This document shows, piece by piece, positions 1 to 6,479 of a stretch of 29,628 bases of DNA (position 1 is the first letter of the stretch; the number at the start of each line of letters is the position of its first letter). Both the position numbers and the translations under genes were made by a program. The notes beneath the pieces were generated by a model that saw only the letters and a list, made by a program, of their open reading frames with translations, had not been told where the DNA came from and did not search any database. Location of the stretch: positions 1 to 29,628 of the forward strand of contig CADDYT010000072.1 in NCBI GenBank assembly GCA_902810755.1, read 5' to 3'. This DNA is from Chloroflexota bacterium. GTDB taxonomy: Bacteria; Chloroflexota; Ktedonobacteria; Ktedonobacterales; Ktedonobacteraceae.

Positions 1-316
1 CGTCCGTCTAGAGGAGGGCCACCCCTGGCGGGTGGCCTGCTTGGCGCTCCCACGGCCTGAAGGGAACGCTTCTGGGGGTGGCCCTCCTCTACACGGCGGC
101 TCCATAAGCCCTACGATACGTCCGTATAGAGGAGGGCCACCCCTGGCGGGTGGCCTGCCCGACGCGGCGTCGGTGGCCTACCTGGCGTTGGCACGGCCTG
201 AAGGTAACGCCTATGGGACCACCCCTTGCGCTGGCCTGAAGGTCACGCTTATGTGGGTACCCCTTGCGGGTACCCTGGGCCTGACACCTCCCCGGGGCCT
301 GGCGGCTACCTTGCCC
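1..316. repeat. Cluster of palindromic MITE/REP-like repeats, left edge
   Basis: No gene is supported here. Two copies of a hairpin module (7-40 and 125-158, both containing GGGCCACCCCTGGCGGGTGG) and degenerate copies near 213-240 and 253-280 alternate with a second module built around GGCCTGAAGGNAACGC (about 50-77, 190-216, 232-257). Positions 4-25 and 75-96 form a 22-bp terminal inverted repeat with one mismatch, so 4-96 looks like a complete 93-bp foldback element. The same modules recur at 15.5-15.84 kb and at the right end. An open frame across the cluster encodes only the repeat itself and is not called as a gene. Whether the family is mobile is unknown. Confidence 0.8.
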
Positions 317-317
317 T

Positions 318-2645
318 CTAATGCATTGCGGTATAGAGGCGTTCGGAGGTGATGGGAAGCTCCGTCATACGCGCGCCAACAGCGTCATAAATGGCGTTGG
401 CGATGGCGGCGCTGACGGGAACGACGGGCGGTTCGCCGACGCCTTTCGCGCCAAACGGCCCCAGGGCAGAGGGTATCTTCACCAGAATGGAGGTGATGTT
501 GGGAACATCCTGGCTATGCGGGATAGCATAATCCATAAAGGTGGAGGTGAGCAACTGGCCGTTTTCGTCGTAGACATAGCCCTCGAAAAGCGCCCAGCCG
601 ATGCCCTGCGTGACGCCGCCCTCGATCTGCCCCTCGACCTCGGCAGGGTTGATGGCGAAGCCAACGTCCTGCGCCACCACGTAATCGAGGACGCGCACCT
701 GGCCCGTCTCGGGGTCAACGGCCACCCTGGCAATGTGCGCCCCGTACATGGGCGAACTGACCTTGTTCGCAACCCGCCCACTGCCATAGACAGGCGCGTA
801 CTGCCCGGCAAACTGCATCGAGGCGGAGGCGATCTTCGTCAACGGTACGCTCTTGCCCGGCGTGCCGCGCACCACAACTTTGTCGCCCTCGATCTCCAGG
901 TCATTCGCCGAAGCCTCCAGCATATCGGCGGCGATGGAGAGGATCTGGTTGCGGGCGTCGCGGGCGGCTGCCAGCACGGCAGGCCCCATCGAGTAGGTCG
1001 TTTTGCTGCCGCCGGTGCCGCCGCTATAGGGCATGGTATCTGTGTTATCATGCGCCACGTTGATGGCGTCGGGCGACATACCAAGACCCTGAGCGGCAAT
1101 CAGCGCCATCGAGGTATCCGAACCCGTCAGGTCAACGGTACCGATGATGACGGTGATGGTGCCATCCTCTTCGAGGCGACAGGCGGCGGCGGTCGGCTCC
1201 GTGCCGCCGGGCCAGCCACCGGCGGCCAGGCCAATACCGACCTTCCAGCCCTTCAGCTCCTCAGGCGGCGTCCGGTACTCCTCGCGCTTCGCCCACAGGG
1301 GATGCTCTTTCGCCTTCTCAACGCATTCCAGCAGGCCGATGCGTGGCCACTGCGGCTGGCGGGCATTGAGCGTCGGGTCGCCCTCTTTCAGGCCGTTCTT
1401 CAGCCGGAAGTCTGCCGGGTCCATGCCCAGTTCGCGGCAGAGTTCATCCACCGCCGATTCGAGGGCAAAAGTCGTCTGTGGCGCACCGGGAGCGCGATAA
1501 GCCCCCACACTGACCTTGTTGGTAAGCACCTCGAAGCAGCGAAAATCGATATTCGGGCAGCGATAGGAACTGCCGAGGAGGAAACCGGCGAGGCCAGCCG
1601 CCGCGCCGCCATAGCAGCCGCTATCAAAAATTACCTCGGCCTCCATCGCCACCAGCGTACCGTCGCGCTTCGCTCCGAGCTTGATGGTGATGACCGATTG
1701 CGGCGCGGGATTGCCGGCCAGCAGGTCTTCAGAGCGCGTGTAGACCAGGCGCACGGGCCGACGCGCCGCATAGGCTGCGGCAGCAGCGAACGGCTCGATC
1801 AGTCCGAATTTACCGCCAAAGCCGCCGCCAACCGGCACCGATTCAACCGTCACCTGCCGGGCCGCGACATCCAGCGCCGTCGCCACTTCGCTGCGCACAC
1901 CCATCATCGCCTGCGTGCTGGGCCAGAGCGTCACATGCTCGCCGTTCAGGTCGGGAGAAACCGTGATCGACTGCGGCTCCATATAGGACTGGTGAACGCT
2001 ACTGGTGCGATAGGTACGCTCGACCACCACCTCGGCCTCGCGCCAGCCAGCCTCCATATCGCCCGCATGATAGCGTACTTTATCACTGACATTCTCAGAG
2101 AGATTGGTGTCCTCCGTGTCCACCTCGTCTTCCTCGGAAACGGCGGCATGCGCGCCTCCGCCTGCAATCTCCGAACTTTCACCCTCACCTCGATGGCGCG
2201 TCAGCGGGGAGCCGGGCTGCATGGCCGCGACCGGGTCCAGCACGACGGGCAGCTCTTCATAATCGACATCAACGGCATTTGCGCCATCTTCTGCGGCGGC
2301 CTCCGTCTCGGCCAGCACAATGGCGACCGGGTGACCGGCCCACAGCACTTCGCCATTCGCCAGAGGGGCCTGCACCCGCGAAGGGCTGGTGCGCTTCGCC
2401 ATGCCTAACGTCTCGCTGGTATAGACGGCCACTACACCCGGAACGGCCAGGGCCGCCGAGGTATCAATATTACGAATACGCGCGTGCGCGTAGGGGCTAA
2501 GCACTAACCGGGCGTGCAGCAGCCCTTCCAGAACCAGATCGCCTGCGAAACGCGCGCGCCCCGTCACCTTATCCGGCGCATCCTTACGCGGTATCGATTT
2601 ACCAACGGCCTGATACTCTGTTGACGTGTCAATTGTCTGTGCCAT
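318..2645 (-). CDS. Xanthine dehydrogenase-family molybdopterin-binding large subunit (orphan)
   Basis: A 775-residue molybdenum hydroxylase large subunit, the part that binds the molybdopterin cofactor and substrate. The aldehyde-oxidase a/b hammerhead domain covers about residues 20-140, followed by the Mo-binding region. Visible motifs are GGGFGGK (273-279), AYRAPG (382-387) and GVGEPP near the C-terminus. The Glu in the last motif (E738) matches the catalytic base of xanthine oxidase and aldehyde oxidoreductase. The CO-dehydrogenase loop AYXCSFR is absent, so this is not a form I CoxL. An acidic insert (about 168-186) lies before the Mo domain. The ATG at 2645 is preferred over one eight codons upstream because GGAGCAAGG precedes it. 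No [2Fe-2S] or FAD subunit is adjacent, so it may borrow those encoded at 5.4-9.5 kb. Substrate unknown. Confidence 0.9.
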   Translation of the reverse strand: MAQTIDTSTEYQAVGKSIPRKDAPDKVTGRARFAGDLVLEGLLHARLVLSPYAHARIRNIDTSAALAVPGVVAVYTSETLGMAKRTSPSRVQAPLANGEVLWAGHPVAIVLAETEAAAEDGANAVDVDYEELPVVLDPVAAMQPGSPLTRHRGEGESSEIAGGGAHAAVSEEDEVDTEDTNLSENVSDKVRYHAGDMEAGWREAEVVVERTYRTSSVHQSYMEPQSITVSPDLNGEHVTLWPSTQAMMGVRSEVATALDVAARQVTVESVPVGGGFGGKFGLIEPFAAAAAYAARRPVRLVYTRSEDLLAGNPAPQSVITIKLGAKRDGTLVAMEAEVIFDSGCYGGAAAGLAGFLLGSSYRCPNIDFRCFEVLTNKVSVGAYRAPGAPQTTFALESAVDELCRELGMDPADFRLKNGLKEGDPTLNARQPQWPRIGLLECVEKAKEHPLWAKREEYRTPPEELKGWKVGIGLAAGGWPGGTEPTAAACRLEEDGTITVIIGTVDLTGSDTSMALIAAQGLGMSPDAINVAHDNTDTMPYSGGTGGSKTTYSMGPAVLAAARDARNQILSIAADMLEASANDLEIEGDKVVVRGTPGKSVPLTKIASASMQFAGQYAPVYGSGRVANKVSSPMYGAHIARVAVDPETGQVRVLDYVVAQDVGFAINPAEVEGQIEGGVTQGIGWALFEGYVYDENGQLLTSTFMDYAIPHSQDVPNITSILVKIPSALGPFGAKGVGEPPVVPVSAAIANAIYDAVGARMTELPITSERLYTAMH

Positions 2646-2710
2646 ACAAAAAACCTTGCTCCAATACAAAATCAGAAACCATACTCTTCCTCACAATCTG
2701 AGATAATGAA

Positions 2711-2740
2711 AGTGTAGCACATAGAAAGGGGTCATGTCAG
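2711..2740 (-). promoter_or_regulatory. Candidate sigma-70-type promoter for the orphan large subunit
   Basis: On the minus strand CTGACA (2735-2740) is separated by 18 bp from TACACT (2711-2716), about 65 nt upstream of the ATG at 2645. Motif match only. Confidence 0.4.
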
Positions 2741-2769
2741 GAGAAGCTCTCCACCGGCATCACCTGTAA

Positions 2770-2821
2770 GCAAAAGAAAGGAAAGCCATACGCCTGAGCG
2801 TGTGGCTTTCCTTTCTTTTGC
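2770..2821 (-). terminator. Long hairpin terminator after the beta-helix operon
   Basis: A 24-bp stem (2770-2793 with 2798-2821) with a four-base CTGA loop and a single G-T wobble. It lies 17 bp past the stop codon of the second beta-helix gene and is T-rich on the 3' arm in either direction. It separates that operon from the promoter of the large-subunit gene. Confidence 0.85.
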
Positions 2822-2838
2822 CTGCAACGAAGCAATGC

Positions 2839-3966
2839 TCAGATGCTGGCTACCGTGTGGATCTCGTGAGGCTTGACCGATGTACGGGTCAACGCCGAGA
2901 CAGGACTGCCGTGAAGGCAGGAGTAATTGCCGCTCTCAGTCGGCGAATTGGTAAAAGTTACATCGATAGCGTAATAGTACGGTGGAGGCGTATTCACAGG
3001 GATGTAGCCAGAACCGCAAATGCCGTTGTTGGTGATCTGGTCTCCATCACCCTGATCGGAGACGCCCGCCTGATAACCACAGCACTGGCCTTCCAGGTTG
3101 TAACCACCGGTATTGTTCGCGCCATCATTACTGACGATGTTCTTATTCATCACAATCTTCGTGGGCGTCAGGGTGGGGATGCAACTGCTCGGATTATTGG
3201 GATCCCCATCGATGTTGGAGATAAAGAGGCCAACATCATTGCCGACCACAATATTGCCGGTGATGTGTACTCCAATCGTGAGTGCAGCATAATTGCAAGA
3301 GCCACCATAGATGAGAATACCACCGGAAGCCGCACCGCCGTTGCTGCCGGTATAGGAATTGCCCTGTACAATATTGTTGGAAATCGTTCCTTTTGCGCCA
3401 GCCCCCAGCTCGATACCGTTCTGAGCAATGTAGTTGACCGGCCCCTGCCCAAGCACCGTGTTTTTGCTGATGGTCGCGCTGCTGCCAACGCCCCTGACCA
3501 CAATCCCATTCTTCTGGTAGTTCCAGATCACGTTTCCGGTAATCTTCCCCTTTGAGTGATGGGCGTCAGAGAAGAAGATGCCGTAGCCATACTGTACACC
3601 GTCCAGCGGGCTATCGCCGATATCGTGGATACGCGAGTTGGAAACGGTGACTGTGCTGCCATCGTTGACGATCCCATCGTAGGTGGAGCCGAAAACCTCA
3701 GAATTGGTGATCGTCACCGTCAATCCAGGCTGGATATAGATACCAATATCGCAGCCGTTGCCATTGACGGCGGTGGCGCTGATCGTAGTGGATGTCGTCA
3801 CCACCATCGCGGCAGTCAGGTTAGGGTTGCCATCCTGTGAGAAACTGGTCGCCTGACAGGATGCCTGAGCTTTCGCGCCCACACTGTGTCCAGAGATGAG
3901 ATAGGCGGCGGCAAGCAGCGCCAGGACAGTAATCATGACCCCCAGTGAGTAGAATGTCTTGCGCAT
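2839..3966 (-). CDS. Secreted right-handed parallel beta-helix protein (copy 2 of tandem pair)
   Basis: A 375-residue protein with an N-terminal signal peptide: basic MRK start, hydrophobic stretch about 8-27, likely cleavage near AKA-QA around 33. The rest is a repetitive series of short Asn/Gly/Ile-Val-rich strands, such as NSRIHDIG and GNVIWNYQ followed by GIVV and ISNN-type turns. This is typical of right-handed parallel beta-helix (PbH1, NosD/pectate-lyase fold) proteins. Such folds often bind or cleave polysaccharides, but no catalytic triad can be assigned by eye. It is clearly paralogous to the upstream neighbour, sharing long blocks around VLGQG.VNYIAQNGI and VNTPPPY. It starts 20 bp after that gene's stop behind an AAGGGGGA ribosome-binding site, so the pair is an operon ending at the hairpin 2770-2821. 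Enzymatic function unassigned. Confidence 0.85.
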   Translation of the reverse strand: MRKTFYSLGVMITVLALLAAAYLISGHSVGAKAQASCQATSFSQDGNPNLTAAMVVTTSTTISATAVNGNGCDIGIYIQPGLTVTITNSEVFGSTYDGIVNDGSTVTVSNSRIHDIGDSPLDGVQYGYGIFFSDAHHSKGKITGNVIWNYQKNGIVVRGVGSSATISKNTVLGQGPVNYIAQNGIELGAGAKGTISNNIVQGNSYTGSNGGAASGGILIYGGSCNYAALTIGVHITGNIVVGNDVGLFISNIDGDPNNPSSCIPTLTPTKIVMNKNIVSNDGANNTGGYNLEGQCCGYQAGVSDQGDGDQITNNGICGSGYIPVNTPPPYYYAIDVTFTNSPTESGNYSCLHGSPVSALTRTSVKPHEIHTVASI

Positions 3967-3986
3967 GAGCTTCCCCCTTCTTTGAG

Positions 3987-5102
3987 TTAATGGATGGCTT
4001 GCACGACAACAACATGCCTGCCAGACTGCGCCCCCTTAAGAGCTGACGTAGACGGGGTAATCGGGCTGCCATCAAGACACGAGTAGTTGCCGGTAGCAGT
4101 CGGGCTGTTGGTAGCAGTAAGATCGATGAAGTACAGGTACGGCGGCGGTGTATTCACAGGGGTGTAACCAACACCGCAAATGCCATTGTTGTTCATCTGA
4201 TCGGCATCACCCTGATCGGCAATACCAGCTTGATAGCCACCACTCGCTGCGCCAGTCGTATTATTGACCGCATCGTAGCTGATGATGTTATTGTTTGCCT
4301 TGATTCTGGTCGGTGTCAGTGTCGGCACACAGCTATTTCCATCGAGATTGGAGAGCCAGACACCGATATCGTTACCGACGACAATATTGTGAGTAATGCT
4401 CGATCCGATGGAGAGCGCCCCACTATAACACGAGCCGCCGACAACAATGATGCCACCAGAGGCGGTTTCACCCGCTCCACTATAGGAGTTGCCCTGCACA
4501 ATATTGTAACTCACTGTGGCCTTCGCGCCATAGCCAATCTGAATACCATTCTGGGCAATGTAGTTCACCGCTCCCTGCCCCAGCACCGTATTATGGCTAA
4601 TTGTGACCTTCGTGCCAACTCCATTAACAACGATGCCGCCTTTCTGGTAGTTCCAGATCACATTACCGGAAATCGTACCCGTCGAGCCGCTACCATAGAC
4701 AAAGTAGATAGCTACGCCGTGCTGATCACCATTGAGCGGATTTTCTCCAATGTCGTGGATGCGCGAATTCGTGATCTTGACGTTGGAACCATCATCGGCA
4801 ATGCCGAAGTAGTTGGCTCCGTAGATATCGGCGCTGGTAATCACCACACCGGTCAACCCGGGATTGACGAAAACACCGATATTGCAGCCAGCAGCCCCGG
4901 CAGCAACCGTTCCCGTCACCGTCGTATTGGAGCTGCTCACAATCATCGCGGCAGTCAGGTTGATATTATCTCTCATATAGCCGGTCGGCGTGCAGGTCAC
5001 GTTCGCTCTGGCTCCTGCCACGCGAGCAAAGCCGAAATATACGCCCAGAATGAGCGCCACTACAGGAACAACAGAGAAAAGAAGATACAGTAGTTTTCTC
5101 AC
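3987..5102 (-). CDS. Secreted right-handed parallel beta-helix protein (copy 1 of tandem pair)
   Basis: A 371-residue secreted beta-helix protein and first gene of the pair. It begins with GTG behind CAGGGAG. The signal peptide is MRKLL followed by a hydrophobic segment to about residue 24 and an ARA-N type cleavage region around 33. The body carries parallel beta-helix repeats (TISHNTVLG, VSYNIVQGNSY, ITHNIVVGND) and a Cys-containing C-terminal region ending in a NYSCLDGSP block that is also in its neighbour. By eye the two share more than half their residues through the core and differ mainly at the extreme C-terminus, which suggests tandem duplication with divergence. A strong promoter lies just upstream. 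It probably acts outside the cell on a glycan or as a surface protein; no active-site residues were identified. Confidence 0.85.
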   Translation of the reverse strand: MRKLLYLLFSVVPVVALILGVYFGFARVAGARANVTCTPTGYMRDNINLTAAMIVSSSNTTVTGTVAAGAAGCNIGVFVNPGLTGVVITSADIYGANYFGIADDGSNVKITNSRIHDIGENPLNGDQHGVAIYFVYGSGSTGTISGNVIWNYQKGGIVVNGVGTKVTISHNTVLGQGAVNYIAQNGIQIGYGAKATVSYNIVQGNSYSGAGETASGGIIVVGGSCYSGALSIGSSITHNIVVGNDIGVWLSNLDGNSCVPTLTPTRIKANNNIISYDAVNNTTGAASGGYQAGIADQGDADQMNNNGICGVGYTPVNTPPPYLYFIDLTATNSPTATGNYSCLDGSPITPSTSALKGAQSGRHVVVVQAIH

Positions 5103-5147
5103 AAGTAACTCCCTGTTTTGATAGGTTATACATCCCCTGTACCAATC

Positions 5148-5176
5148 ATTATAACATATTTATCTACTTATTTCAA
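5148..5176 (-). promoter_or_regulatory. Strong sigma-70-type promoter for the beta-helix operon
   Basis: Minus strand TTGAAA (5171-5176), 17-bp spacer, perfect TATAAT (5148-5153), giving a leader of about 40 nt before the GTG at 5102. The region around it is strongly AT-rich. Confidence 0.7.
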
Positions 5177-5348
5177 CATATCAAATGGAAAGTTCGCGTT
5201 TCATTACAATCTTGTAACTTATATAAAAAGAGATAATTTGATATAATTTGAAAAATATTGACACATTCTTTGTGAAAAAACTTTACTCTTCCCAGAATGC
5301 CCTATCTCCCTGCCACTGCACAATCTGACTAAAAATGGGCAAAAGAGC
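5177..5348. other. AT-rich intergenic stretch without a gene
   Basis: Low-GC spacer between the beta-helix promoter and the terminator of the molybdenum hydroxylase operon. It holds a short direct repeat of ATAATTTG (about 5233-5250). No coding potential or further regulatory site is evident. Confidence 0.6.
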
Positions 5349-5392
5349 AAGAGAAGGGAAGACGGTATCTACCTGTCGTCTTCCCCTCTCTT
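5349..5392 (-). terminator. Hairpin terminator of the molybdenum hydroxylase operon
   Basis: A stem of about 17 bp (5349-5365 with 5376-5392, one mismatch and one wobble) encloses a 10-base loop. It lies 9 bp beyond the stop codon of the FAD subunit on the minus strand and is purine/pyrimidine-biased, giving a T-rich 3' arm. Confidence 0.75.
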
Positions 5393-5401
5393 ACTCTCTT
5401 C

Positions 5402-6385
5402 TCAACCAACGAACTGACTGAGGGCGCGGCGCACGTAGACGGTGGCCATCTGTTTGCGGTAGTTCATACTGAGGTCGGCGTTGTCGAGAGGTTTGGCGCG
5501 TTTGGCGGCGAGGGTGGCCACAGCATTGATGGTTTCGGGTGTGAGGCGCTGGCCGACAAGTAGAGCGGCGGCATCGCTGGCCTCGACGGGATGAGAGGCG
5601 ACGGCTCCCAGCGTGATGCGGGCGTCGCGCACAGTGCCATCGTCGGCGGTTTGCAGGGCGATGGCAACGCCGAGAATGGGGAAGTCGAAGGAGCCGCGGC
5701 GGCGCAGTTTCAGGTAGACGCTGCGCCAGCCATCTGCCGGGGGCAGCAAAACCTCGCTGAGAATCTCGTCCGGTTCGCGGTTGTAGGGATGCATGCCATC
5801 GTCGCGGAACAGTTCGCGCACAGGGATGACGCGCTCGCCGCGCGCACTGACCAGCCGCACGGAGGCGGCGAGGCTGACCAGCACGGGGGCAGTATCGGCT
5901 GAGGAGATGGCCCAGCAGCGCGGGCTGCCGGGGGCGACCAGGCAGACATCGCCATCCTTCTTCATGCAATAACCGATGCTGTGCCGCCAGAATTCGGTCT
6001 GGTTGTAGTAGTTGCAGCGCGTGTCCAGCAAGAGATTGCCGCCGATAGTTCCGGCGTTACGCAGTTGCGGCGTGGAGACCGCACCGGCAGCAACCGCCAG
6101 CGCGCTGTAGTGTTCCTGAATCAACAAATGCTCGGCCAGTGCGGTCAGCGTGACGCCGGAGCCAATGCGCAGCCCCTGTTCGGGCGTGCCGCTAATATGT
6201 TTGAGCGATAGGATGTTGCGCAGACCGATCAGAACCGGCGGCGTGAACTGGCGGCGTTTCATGTTGGGGTAGAGGTCGGTGCCACCGGCGACCAGCATGG
6301 CCTGCTCACCCTGCTGCGCCAGTATCTGCGCAGCTTCCTCAAGGCTGTGCGGGGCGAGATAGCGAAATGGCGGGAGACGCAGCAT
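5402..6385 (-). CDS. Molybdenum hydroxylase FAD-binding (medium) subunit, 4-hydroxybenzoyl-CoA reductase beta-like
   Basis: A 327-residue FAD subunit of the CoxM/XdhB/HcrB family that passes electrons between FAD and the iron-sulfur subunit. The FAD-binding glycine motifs are visible as AGGTDL (33-38) and AGTIGGN (111-117). It carries an insertion with four cysteines at 124, 140, 148 and 157. The spacing (16, 8, 9) is the one I recall for Cys122/138/146/155 of Thauera aromatica HcrB, which hold an extra [4Fe-4S] cluster. This points to the 4-hydroxybenzoyl-CoA reductase branch rather than ordinary xanthine or CO dehydrogenases. The ATG at 6385 has an ideal AGGGAGGT site; a GTG at 6451 would add 22 unlikely residues. 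It is the last gene of the operon, separated from the large subunit by a small inserted repeat. Confidence 0.9.
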   Translation of the reverse strand: MLRLPPFRYLAPHSLEEAAQILAQQGEQAMLVAGGTDLYPNMKRRQFTPPVLIGLRNILSLKHISGTPEQGLRIGSGVTLTALAEHLLIQEHYSALAVAAGAVSTPQLRNAGTIGGNLLLDTRCNYYNQTEFWRHSIGYCMKKDGDVCLVAPGSPRCWAISSADTAPVLVSLAASVRLVSARGERVIPVRELFRDDGMHPYNREPDEILSEVLLPPADGWRSVYLKLRRRGSFDFPILGVAIALQTADDGTVRDARITLGAVASHPVEASDAAALLVGQRLTPETINAVATLAAKRAKPLDNADLSMNYRKQMATVYVRRALSQFVG

Positions 6386-6479
6386 TAGCGACCTCCCTTC
6401 ACTGGCTGGCTTTTTTCCAGGGCGGAGGCCGACTCCGCCCCTACTAACCACGACATTAGCGACCTCCCTTCACTGGCTG
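6383..6479 (-). repeat. Small REP-like palindrome flanked by a 26-bp direct repeat
   Basis: Positions 6383-6408 and 6454-6479 are identical 26-bp direct repeats carrying the end of the large-subunit frame, its AGGGAGGT site and a TAATG junction. Between them lie 45 bp (6409-6453) with a GGCGGAG/CTCCGCC hairpin followed by CCTACTAACCACG. This resembles the layout of the genomic repeats elsewhere in the window, where a different stem is followed by CCTACTCTAGACG. The pattern looks like a mini-element insertion with target duplication, or a tandem duplication around a repeat. Confidence 0.75.
6385..6456 (-). CDS. Possible 23-codon leader frame linking large and FAD subunits
   Basis: The ATG overlaps the large-subunit stop as TAATG, and the frame runs 23 codons through the inserted element to end in the duplicated PVKGGR tail. 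Its TAA again overlaps the ATG of the FAD subunit. Both junctions have a GGGAGGT site. It was probably created by the insertion and may preserve translational coupling; the peptide itself is probably non-functional. Confidence 0.35.
   Translation of the reverse strand: MSWLVGAESASALEKSQPVKGGR

Noticed and set aside
32..352. Open frame of 106 codons in the left repeat cluster, starting MACLAL
   Set aside because: It is encoded by the palindromic repeats; a frame with the same start occurs in the central cluster for the same reason. No ribosome-binding site or protein family.
321..2408. Very long plus-strand frame opposite the molybdopterin subunit
   Set aside because: Antisense shadow of a clear xanthine dehydrogenase-family gene in GC-rich DNA; its residue composition (Arg, His, Gly, Asp rich) has no family match.
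318..2645. Aerobic CO dehydrogenase large subunit (CoxL form I)
   Set aside because: The AYXCSFR active-site loop is absent; AYRAPG is found instead.
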